From positions 56,906-120,905 of the forward strand of contig NZ_AYZB01000035.1 of assembly GCF_001436415.1 (NCBI RefSeq): DNA of 64,000 nt, read 5' to 3'. This DNA is from Latilactobacillus graminis DSM 20719 (GTDB taxonomy: Bacteria; Bacillota; Bacilli; Lactobacillales; Lactobacillaceae). Numbering within the stretch: the first letter of the stretch is position 1; each line of letters begins with the position of its first letter. Below the pieces are notes generated by a model. That model was given only the letters and a program-made list of their open reading frames with translations. It made no database searches and was not told where the DNA came from. Made by a program: the position numbers and the translations under genes. Positions 57,888 through 64,000 of the stretch are shown piece by piece.

Positions 57888-58862
57888 ATGCAAACTCGCA
57901 AAATCATTATCGATTGCGATCCAGGCATCGATGATACGCTCGCATTGAACTTGGCCATTCAATCACCAGCTGTAGAAGTCGTTGCACTGACCATTGTTTG
58001 CGGTAACGTTCCGGTTCAAATCGGCGTGGACAATGCTTTTAAATGTCTTGAACGTCTCGGGCGACTCGACATTCCCGTTTACGTTGGTGCGGATCAACCG
58101 CTCTATAAACCCTTTGTTAGTGCGCAAGATACACATGGCATGGATGGTTTAGGTGACAGTCATATTCCCCGCCAATCGACGACTCAACCAGCACAACAAT
58201 CTGCCGCTGATTTTTTAGCAGCCACTTTTAGTCAACCGAGCGATATCAGTATCATTGCACTCGGCCCGCTAACCAATATCGCTAGCGCACTGCAGAAAAA
58301 TCCGGACTTAGGCCGCCATTGTGCCCGTTTTGTCTCGATGGGTGGCACTTACAAGAGCCACGGTAATTGCTCACCAGTCGCTGAATTCAACTACTGGAGT
58401 GATCCAGATGCCGCCCTTGCCGTCTATGAGCAACTCGATCAAACAATTGAAATGATCGGCTTAGACGTCACACGTGAAATCGTCTTCACACCAACCATGC
58501 TAGCTTACTGTCAACGCGTTAATCCTGAAGTCGGTGACTATCTAAAAGCCATCACTCAGTTTTATTTTGATTTTCATTGGCAATATGAACACATTATCGG
58601 CTGTGTAATCAATGATCCACTAGCAGTCGCCTATTTCATTGATCCGACCCTTTGTCGTGGCTTTGAAAGTTACACCACAGTCGAAACAACTGGTATCAGT
58701 ATTGGCCAAACACTGGTTGACCGGTTTGATTTCTGGCATCGTCCTGCCAATAGCCTCATCTTAACTGAGGTAGATACCACTCGTTTCTTTGAACAGTTTT
58801 TGACCGTCGTTTTAAATGCACAAGCAACACTCATTAAAACGGACTTACCAAAACTTAGATAA
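57888..58862 (+). CDS. Nucleoside hydrolase, probably queuosine-related
   Basis: A 324-residue IunH-family N-ribohydrolase. The Ca2+ site is the N-terminal IIIDCDPGIDDTLAL (Asp11, Asp15, Asp16), with GADQPL, HGMDGLGD, ALGPLTNIASAL and MGGTYKSHGNCSPVAEFNYWSDPDAA. The position of the leaving-group His in the conserved HDPLA motif (YeiK-type His241) is Asn242 (CVINDPLAV), suggesting an unusual base. A preQ1-I riboswitch precedes it and an ECF S component follows by 9 bases. By analogy with the queuosine hydrolase QueK of queuine-salvage pathways, it may release queuine from imported queuosine; ordinary nucleoside salvage is the alternative. Confidence 0.9.
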   Translation: MQTRKIIIDCDPGIDDTLALNLAIQSPAVEVVALTIVCGNVPVQIGVDNAFKCLERLGRLDIPVYVGADQPLYKPFVSAQDTHGMDGLGDSHIPRQSTTQPAQQSAADFLAATFSQPSDISIIALGPLTNIASALQKNPDLGRHCARFVSMGGTYKSHGNCSPVAEFNYWSDPDAALAVYEQLDQTIEMIGLDVTREIVFTPTMLAYCQRVNPEVGDYLKAITQFYFDFHWQYEHIIGCVINDPLAVAYFIDPTLCRGFESYTTVETTGISIGQTLVDRFDFWHRPANSLILTEVDTTRFFEQFLTVVLNAQATLIKTDLPKLR

Positions 58863-58871
58863 GGAACAATT

Positions 58872-59417
58872 ATGCGCAAATTTAAAACACAACATTTAAC
58901 AATTATAGCCCTGGCAATTGCCCTCAATTATGTGGGCGCCAATATTGCCTTATTTTTACACTTACCGCTATATCTCGACAGCATCGGAACCATTTTAGCT
59001 GGCACTTTATTCGGCCCAATTGGAGGTGTTCTAACTGCTGCTGGTAGTGGTCTTATTAGTGGAATAACCACTGATCTATTTGCATTATACTATCTCCCAG
59101 TCGGACTCCTAACCGGCTGTCTGTCTGGCTGGCTCTTATATCAACATCCACATTCGAAACGAATGTTACCAATAGTCACACTTGGGGTGGCTCTTCCGGG
59201 TACCATCGTTAGCTCATTAATCACCAATTACCTTTTCCATGGTGTCACATCGTCTGGTTCAAGTCTTATTGTCCAGATTCTCAGTGGCTTGGGCCTTAAT
59301 CAACTGGTCAGCATCACCATCGTACAAGCCGGAACTGATTATCTCGATCGGCTACTAACAATTGTCGTTATCACCCAAGTTTGTCAACATTTAAAAAAAC
59401 AGATGACAACATTATAA
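58872..59417 (+). CDS. ECF transporter S component, probable queuosine/queuine precursor uptake
   Basis: A 181-residue integral membrane protein with about six membrane segments. The segment LHLPLYLDSIGTILAGTLFGPIGG is the pattern of the CD3073-like (QrtT-type) S components, which bind substrate and share the EcfA/A'/T energising module. That module is not in this window. Cotranscribed with the nucleoside hydrolase under a preQ1-I riboswitch, which points to a queuosine-family substrate. Confidence 0.85.
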   Translation: MRKFKTQHLTIIALAIALNYVGANIALFLHLPLYLDSIGTILAGTLFGPIGGVLTAAGSGLISGITTDLFALYYLPVGLLTGCLSGWLLYQHPHSKRMLPIVTLGVALPGTIVSSLITNYLFHGVTSSGSSLIVQILSGLGLNQLVSITIVQAGTDYLDRLLTIVVITQVCQHLKKQMTTL

Positions 59418-59462
59418 AAAACAAGTGATTTTGAGATACATCTCAAAATCACTTGTTTTTTT
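59416..59462 (+). terminator. Terminator of the nucleoside hydrolase / ECF operon
   Basis: A perfect stem of about 20 bp (59416-59436 with 59441-59461) with a 4-nt loop and T7. It starts at the ECF stop codon. Confidence 0.92.
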
Positions 59463-59508
59463 ATGCGTGCATTAATAATTACACATAACACGCTAAATAA
59501 GTTTAATT

Positions 59509-60063
59509 TTAATGAAAAATAGTTTTGTTTCGCCGGTAAACCATCTCTGGTTCCCCTTCTGCATGATTAACATAGCGTGCAATCGCATATAGATAATCTG
59601 ATAATCGATTTAAAAAAATCAAAACAACTTCGTTAATCGGTTCATCAGCTTGTAATGCAACCACCTGGCGCTCCACTCGTCGTGCAATTGTCCGACAATA
59701 TTGTAATTTTGCGGCTGCTGGAACCCCACCCGGTAAGATAAATTCTTTGAGGACTGGTGGAACATCAGCATACTGATCAATTTTAGACTCTAACCACTTC
59801 ACATAAGCTATATCAGTCCGGTAACCCCGGGAATCATCTGGTGTAGCCAAATCAGTTCCACAATCAAATAGGATTTGTTGAATTTCAATCAACTCACTTC
59901 GTAACGCCGGGTAATCTGGTAAATCGCTGATGATCACCCCTAAATATGAATTCAATTCATCAACGCCACCATAAGCAACAACCCGCGCCGTATTTTTGCG
60001 CACTTTTTGCCCCCCAATTATCCGAGTTAGCCCTTTATCACCGGTTTTTGTATATAATTTCAA
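59509..60063 (-). CDS. ATP:cob(I)alamin adenosyltransferase, PduO type
   Basis: A 184-residue PduO-family enzyme that makes adenosylcobalamin from cob(I)alamin and ATP. YTKTGDKGLTRIIGGQKVRKNTARVVAYGGVDELNSYLG is the ATP-binding N-terminus; FILPGGVPAAAKLQYCRTIARRVERQV is the conserved C-terminal helix, with Gln where the family usually has His. No cobalamin synthesis, transport or B12-dependent enzyme gene is nearby. AGGAGG precedes the ATG. Confidence 0.93.
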   Translation of the reverse strand: MKLYTKTGDKGLTRIIGGQKVRKNTARVVAYGGVDELNSYLGVIISDLPDYPALRSELIEIQQILFDCGTDLATPDDSRGYRTDIAYVKWLESKIDQYADVPPVLKEFILPGGVPAAAKLQYCRTIARRVERQVVALQADEPINEVVLIFLNRLSDYLYAIARYVNHAEGEPEMVYRRNKTIFH

Positions 60064-60144
60064 CCATATATCCTCCTAAAGCAATTTTCATCTGTCATCT
60101 TAGTTTACCATGCTTATCAGTGAATTTTTAGCGATGCTTAATTT

Positions 60145-60900
60145 TTAACACTGGGGGTGATAAACCACCTTAACGAGTTCATCAATCTTACGGTAAGCAA
60201 CATCACAAGTATCGCCATTATCGAAAATTGCTTGATGTGCCTCTTTATCAATTCGAACAACCTTATCTGGATTAACTAGGATGCTTTTATGCACTTTAAG
60301 GAAATTAGGGAGTTGTGCTTCAATATCTAACATTCTGCCCGAAAATTCGATCAAACTACTATCACGATGCAAAATTAAGTAACGTGTCTTATGGGCTGTC
60401 TCAAAATAATTAATTTCATCGATGTTCACCTTTTCAAACATCAACCCATTATCATATTCAAAATAGGTTGGTACTTCTTCAGGTACTTGCTGATCCCGAA
60501 ACTTGATTGCCGAATCAAGTGTAGCCTGAATATCCGCAGTTACTTGGGTTAAACCATTATCTTTAAAGATAAAATTTAAGACACTCACCCGACTACCAAT
60601 CATTTCCATTAATAATTCATCGTGTATCGAAATAAATGCAATTTGCGCATATGGATCCAATTCACGAATTTTAACAGCCAAATCGATGCCATTTAGCTCA
60701 TCATTGGCTAGATCAATATCAAGAAAATAAACCCCCCCCTGATTGCCACTTTCTTGTAATAAGATCAGTAAATCATAACCGTTTCGCGCTTTAAAAAATA
60801 CCTGACCGACCCTTTTTTTGGTCTTCATATAATCAGTCACAATCTGCTCGTACCGGTCTAGCAATGCCTGTTCATCATCGCATAAAAATATATTAACCAT
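60145..60900 (-). CDS. LytTR-family response regulator (AgrA/ComE type)
   Basis: A 251-residue regulator: receiver domain (1-125) with acidic pair Asp8-Asp9, phosphoacceptor Asp61 in FLDIDL and the Ser of FISIHD; then a LytTR DNA-binding domain (about 137-245; EINYFETAHKTRYLILH, FLKVHKSILVNPDKV). Such regulators bind paired ~9-bp repeats with a 21-bp period; one lies upstream of the divergent regulator gene. Its start overlaps the kinase stop by 8 bases. Confidence 0.93.
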   Translation of the reverse strand: MVNIFLCDDEQALLDRYEQIVTDYMKTKKRVGQVFFKARNGYDLLILLQESGNQGGVYFLDIDLANDELNGIDLAVKIRELDPYAQIAFISIHDELLMEMIGSRVSVLNFIFKDNGLTQVTADIQATLDSAIKFRDQQVPEEVPTYFEYDNGLMFEKVNIDEINYFETAHKTRYLILHRDSSLIEFSGRMLDIEAQLPNFLKVHKSILVNPDKVVRIDKEAHQAIFDNGDTCDVAYRKIDELVKVVYHPQC

Positions 60901-62251
60901 GATTGGCCTCCCTTTTAACGACTAACATCGCAACAAAAAAAGTATTGATCTGTTCTAAATTCAAATGAAAATCAGTCCGTCCGTCGACAATTTCTTTAAC
61001 CGTTGTTAGGCCAATTCCATGCTGATTACCCTTGGTTGAATATCCAGAACGGTACAATTTTCCAAATTCAATTGGTTCACTGATCGCATTTTTAATCCGA
61101 TAAACAATTTTATTATTTTGTTCAAATAAACTAACCGTCATCGTTTTATTTTGACTATCTTTAGCGGCATCAATCGCATTATCCAACAATATGCCTAAAA
61201 TACGAAATTCGTCAAAATATTGTTTATTTACTTGGAATAAATTGGGCTGGACTTCTAAATTAAAATTAACCTGGTAGTTCTGTGCTTCAATATATTTACT
61301 AAAGATAATTCCCTTAAGATAATCGTTATTAATATCTTGAAAGCGGCCAAGTACCTTATTCTGAATTGTATCAAAATTATAATGCGCCAATAAATCACGA
61401 AAGTTCTGACTTAGACTTGCATTGGCTTGCTCATTAACAATTATTTCAAGTGCCAACAACGCATTAGCAATATCATGGCGAAACTTACGTACCTCGTGAA
61501 AATTACGTTCTAACTGCTCAACATATATCATCAAATGTTGGCGATTTTTCCGTTCTAAATTAATTTTGTTTTGTTGAAGCACCACTTGTACATATAGGAA
61601 CATCCCTATAATGACAATCACCGTTAAGATAATAATAGTGCTTAAAACAAGCAATAAATATTCCGCTGAGATCTTTTTGTATTTAAAATCATCCATAAGT
61701 ACAATAACGGCACCCACAAATAATATGAGCCCCGTTATTACGGTAATCGCCATCCAAATACCATAGCGATTAACATAATCAAGCATTAATTTGAATATGA
61801 CTTTAACAAAGATTCCGCAAATAGTCGCCAATATCAGTTGTAAAATAATGATTAAGATTACGGTTGGCCAAATAAACGGAACAGATACCAGATTACGATT
61901 GCCCAATTCAGCCATAATTAGCTTGGAAATGATTGTCGAAAACGTCACAATTATGAAACTGATCGCAGTCGATCCAATTAACCTAAAATTAGTTTTAAGC
62001 TGGATCAGTTCTTCTAGCCCAAAGGTACTTACAAACATAACGCCAATTATCACTATCAAACAAATGTCTTCCGTCCAACTCCCTAATAACCAACTCACCA
62101 GCTCGACTAAAAATACACCGAACGCAGTTTTACCAACCACCTTGGCGAGTGTTCTGGGATTCAGATAATCAAGCAAATAAAAAGTTAATAGAAAAAAATT
62201 ACTAAACATCCCTAAATTAACTAAAATATGCATTGAAAGTGACATTGTCAT
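60893..62251 (-). CDS. Peptide-pheromone-type sensor histidine kinase (AgrC/ComD family)
   Basis: A 452-residue HPK10-like kinase. Six or seven N-terminal membrane segments (about 5-225) form the sensor; the H-box is EVRKFRHDIANALLAL and the GHKL ATPase has LLDNAIDAA (N box) and GIGLTTVKEIV. Kinases of this type usually sense secreted peptides in quorum sensing or bacteriocin control. No pheromone, bacteriocin or ABC exporter gene is visible next to it. Confidence 0.92.
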   Translation of the reverse strand: MTMSLSMHILVNLGMFSNFFLLTFYLLDYLNPRTLAKVVGKTAFGVFLVELVSWLLGSWTEDICLIVIIGVMFVSTFGLEELIQLKTNFRLIGSTAISFIIVTFSTIISKLIMAELGNRNLVSVPFIWPTVILIIILQLILATICGIFVKVIFKLMLDYVNRYGIWMAITVITGLILFVGAVIVLMDDFKYKKISAEYLLLVLSTIIILTVIVIIGMFLYVQVVLQQNKINLERKNRQHLMIYVEQLERNFHEVRKFRHDIANALLALEIIVNEQANASLSQNFRDLLAHYNFDTIQNKVLGRFQDINNDYLKGIIFSKYIEAQNYQVNFNLEVQPNLFQVNKQYFDEFRILGILLDNAIDAAKDSQNKTMTVSLFEQNNKIVYRIKNAISEPIEFGKLYRSGYSTKGNQHGIGLTTVKEIVDGRTDFHLNLEQINTFFVAMLVVKREANHG

Positions 62252-62407
62252 CTTGATAAGACTCCTAAGTAAAACAGTTTAATCAGCGTCAAAGCTGGTA
62301 TGTACGCCTTCTTTATCATACGCCTTTTGCTTAATTGTGAATACCCTCTACTAGTTTATAAATTATATGGTAGCATTAAATCGCCCAAAATTAACTTGTC
62401 TAGCATA

Positions 62408-62437
62408 AACGTATACATATCTGCGGCGAACGTCTAT
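62408..62437 (+). promoter_or_regulatory. LytTR-type direct repeat upstream of the XRE regulator gene
   Basis: AACGTATAC (62408-62416) and AACGTCTAT (62429-62437) are separated by exactly 12 bp (21-bp period), the geometry of AgrA/PlnC/SppR-type operators. They lie about 47 bases before the regulator ATG, so the neighbouring response regulator probably acts here. Confidence 0.65.
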
Positions 62438-62443
62438 AATTAA

Positions 62444-62469
62444 TAGTAAATTTATATATATATTTACTA
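62444..62469. promoter_or_regulatory. Inverted repeat at the XRE regulator promoter, candidate autoregulatory operator
   Basis: Arms TAGTAAAT and ATTTACTA are centred near 62456 around a TATATA core that may contain the -10. It lies between the direct repeat and the RBS (TTTGGAGG, 62470-62477). Confidence 0.5.
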
Positions 62470-62483
62470 TTTGGAGGTACACT

Positions 62484-63314
62484 ATGTTTCTAGGCCAAAC
62501 AATTCATCAAAAACGATTAAAAAAACAACTCACTCAATCTGAACTCGCTGCAGGGATTTGCACCCAAAATACAATCAGCAAAATTGAGAAAAAAAATCTC
62601 CCGCCGACAATTCCCATCCTAATTAAAATATGCCTGCGGTTAGATTTAACGTTAAATGAACTTTTTACAGAATTTAACGCAATTAATGCAGCAAGCGACG
62701 CAGGCGTTATTGCTGCCGAATCCGCTTTACTTGCTGGCGATATTAACCCGGCCACTGAAATTATTAGAAATACTGATTTGACTGCCGCAAATGGCTCATA
62801 CCCTGCAATCTTCTTTTTCTTCCAAGGTTATCTAAGCTATCTTAATCATAAGTCTGAATTACAAATTTTCTCAGCTTATAATACCTTTACCGCATCGATT
62901 TCAGATGAAGTATCCACTCTCAAATTACTCCTCAATACTGGAATGGGTTTAATCTACCAAGATGCCGGCGAACAATTAGCTAGTTTTTATTTTAATAACA
63001 ATATTTCGTATATCAATCAACTCACCCAGTTAAATACAATTGATATCCAACGAGTACTCTTTGCTACTCGCTACACAGCTGAGTATTTGATGAATCAAGA
63101 CAACCTCAAGGAGGCTCTAGCATTAATCGAAAATGCTTTAAAATTAAGTCAGCAAAACCAAAATATTAAACAAATTGATCAACTTTATTATTTGAAAGCT
63201 ATCATCTTGAAAAAGAGCAACGGTGCTTTTAAAGCGCCACTCGCCACTGCCCTGACCTTTGCCGAATTCCTTAAAAATACCGCTTTAACTGATAAAATTA
63301 ATGCTCTAAAATAA
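62484..63314 (+). CDS. XRE-family regulator with TPR-like C-terminal domain (RRNPP/Rgg-like)
   Basis: A 276-residue protein: N-terminal HTH_3 domain (FLGQTIHQKRLKKQLTQSELAAGICTQNTISKIEKKNLPPTIPILIKICLRLDLTLNELF, residues ~2-62), then a helical repeat region with tetratricopeptide-like character (LKEALALIENALKLSQQN...IDQLYYLKAIIL). This layout matches Rgg/PlcR-type regulators that can bind intracellular peptides. Divergent from the two-component system, with a LytTR-like operator in its promoter. Confidence 0.88.
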   Translation: MFLGQTIHQKRLKKQLTQSELAAGICTQNTISKIEKKNLPPTIPILIKICLRLDLTLNELFTEFNAINAASDAGVIAAESALLAGDINPATEIIRNTDLTAANGSYPAIFFFFQGYLSYLNHKSELQIFSAYNTFTASISDEVSTLKLLLNTGMGLIYQDAGEQLASFYFNNNISYINQLTQLNTIDIQRVLFATRYTAEYLMNQDNLKEALALIENALKLSQQNQNIKQIDQLYYLKAIILKKSNGAFKAPLATALTFAEFLKNTALTDKINALK

Positions 63315-63320
63315 CACGCT

Positions 63321-63354
63321 CAAACCTGCCATCTAGAATTAGATGGCAGGTTTG
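63321..63354 (+). terminator. Probable terminator after the XRE regulator gene
   Basis: A perfect 14-bp stem (63321-63334 with 63341-63354) seven bases past the stop, but followed by TAATAATT rather than a T run. Confidence 0.6.
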
Positions 63355-63509
63355 TAATAATTAGATATTGTAACTTCATATCCGTTTAGAAAAAACAACA
63401 TGATAGAAGTTATCTGCACCACTTATATTAATTAATTGTGCAAATAAAATAGCAGGAACGATTTCACATATTATTTTATTTTGATAAAGTAATAATTTTA
63501 ATGTTTTAA

Positions 63510-63549
63510 GCATAAAGACCAAGTCATAATTTCGACTTGGTCTTTATGC
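63510..63549. repeat. 16-bp perfect inverted repeat without T tract
   Basis: Arms 63510-63525 and 63534-63549 (GCATAAAGACCAAGTC and its complement) with an 8-nt loop. No gene ends here, so it may be the terminator of a lost gene or a bidirectional one. Confidence 0.6.
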
Positions 63550-63551
63550 GT

Positions 63552-63662
63552 TTAGATAAAACGTTCAGCACATTTTCGGAACCCCTTTGGTACTTTAACA
63601 AGCAAGTAGCCCGGGATTACCAAATAATAAAATAATAAATCGCGATACTCCCCATTAAATCT
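63552..63662 (-). pseudogene. C-terminal remnant of an unidentified membrane-associated protein
   Basis: A 36-codon frame bounded by stops and with no start codon reads ...EYRDLLFYYLVIPGYL... and ends FRKCAERFI. The composition (non-random codons, hydrophobic then basic) looks like a real protein C-terminus rather than noise. Parent family not recognised. Evidence is compositional only. Confidence 0.3.
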
Positions 63663-63727
63663 TTAAGCAATATAGTATTAAGGTATTTTGGTAAAAGTAC
63701 CTTAATTGTGAAAATTATAATATCGTA

Positions 63728-63934
63728 TTAAACCTGACGTTTTTGTAATCGTTCACTATTTGAGCTTAGCCAGCTATCTAAATCAGCTTGAAAATCAGGT
63801 TCTAATTCATCTACGTAACCTTTATAGATAATTCGCTCAACATCATTTTTATTAAAGTATATTGAATGGTTTAGATCAAATCCCATTGGCATAAATGCAC
63901 CTATACAATCATAAAAAGAGATTTTATCATTCAA
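63728..63934 (-). CDS. DUF4176-like protein, N-terminus unresolved
   Basis: A frame of at least 68 codons, TTG at 63934. The core FYDCIGAFMPMGF...SIYFNKNDVERIIYKGYVDELEPDFQADLDSWL resembles DUF4176 (YDY.G..YP.G.....YFN.E.I..V.F.GY.DE.E), a family often found with type VII secretion/LXG toxin loci. The frame stays open upstream to a stop at the window edge (63998-64000) with no ATG and no good RBS, so the gene may be N-terminally truncated or decayed. Its low-GC composition differs from the core genes. Confidence 0.5.
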   Translation of the reverse strand: MNDKISFYDCIGAFMPMGFDLNHSIYFNKNDVERIIYKGYVDELEPDFQADLDSWLSSNSERLQKRQV

Positions 63935-64000
63935 ATCTTCAAACTGTAATAATCCCTTTATGGTTGTCAGATGAAATAATATAATTTCATTTGATAATTA

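Larger units (their letters stand above)
63315..63727. other. AT-rich intergenic region with hairpins and gene remnants
   Basis: Holds a 14-bp perfect hairpin after the XRE gene (63321-63354), a 16-bp perfect inverted repeat (63510-63549) and a smaller hairpin (63677-63706). Minus-strand remnants include a 36-codon fragment at 63552-63662. A 45-codon frame (63376-63513, minus, ATG, no RBS) may be chance. No intact gene is convincing. Confidence 0.6.

Noticed and set aside
61791..62168. A 125-codon open frame on the plus strand opposite the kinase membrane domain
   Set aside because: It mirrors the hydrophobic coding bias of the kinase and lacks an RBS.
63376..63513. A 45-codon minus-strand frame beginning MLKTLKLLLYQNK
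   Set aside because: Its ATG sits inside an inverted repeat and has no RBS; composition is AT-rich and unremarkable. Kept only as a remark.
1..64000. CRISPR arrays, insertion sequences, prophage or integrative-element attachment sites
   Set aside because: No regularly spaced repeats, transposase or integrase reading frames, or tRNA-end duplications were seen; the single tRNA gene is not followed by a repeat of its 3' end.

Overview
The window looks like chromosomal core genome of a low-GC Gram-positive lactic acid bacterium, most likely Latilactobacillus (the L. sakei / L. curvatus group). This is inferred from strong AAGGAGG-type ribosome binding sites, TTGACA/TATAAT promoters, several T-box leaders, the gene order rpsU-yqeY / phoH-ybeY-dgkA-era-recO-glyQS-dnaG-rpoD-trmK, the mreBCD-minCD block, and a fused glutathione synthetase gene. 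No species-diagnostic marker was searched. There is no insertion sequence, prophage or CRISPR array.

Layout. 1-9 kb: a 5'-cut HAD phosphatase, a tautomerase, dipeptidase, Mn superoxide dismutase, three shikimate-pathway genes (aroK, aroE, aroD), tripeptidase, a Nif3 protein and trmK. 9-20.5 kb (minus strand): rpoD, dnaG, a DUF488 gene, T-box-controlled glyQS, recO, era, dgkA, ybeY, phoH, yqeY and rpsU (58 codons). 20.5-33 kb: a PEP-enzyme regulatory kinase, a DUF2207 membrane protein, nfo, yitT, msrAB, T-box-controlled hisS, a cell-wall amidase, a cardiolipin synthase with degenerate active-site motifs, and a polar amino-acid ABC transporter behind a T-box with two tandem decision modules. 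33-48 kb: minD, minC, mreD, mreC, mreB, radC, a HAD phosphatase, folC, T-box-valS, thiI, a cysteine desulfurase and ezrA. 48-57.5 kb: rpsD with a long leader, gshF, rarA, a probable 6S RNA, a universal stress protein, small conserved proteins and a nitroreductase.

57.5-64 kb is the most informative part. A tRNA-Ser gene and a divergent promoter precede a preQ1-I-like riboswitch, a nucleoside hydrolase and an ECF-transporter S component. Read together these suggest a queuosine/queuine salvage operon. An apparently orphan cobalamin adenosyltransferase follows. Next comes an AgrC/AgrA-type two-component system, divergent from an XRE regulator whose promoter carries a 21-bp-period direct repeat (LytTR-type operator) and an inverted repeat. 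The last ~0.7 kb is AT-rich, with gene fragments and a DUF4176-like frame, suggesting a decaying accessory region at the window edge.

Shared themes: aminoacyl-tRNA supply is sensed by four T-box leaders (glyQS, hisS, an ABC transporter, valS); oxidative defence is spread over sodA, msrAB, gshF and the nitroreductase; cell shape and division genes (mreBCD, minCD, ezrA, amidase) cluster in 28-48 kb.
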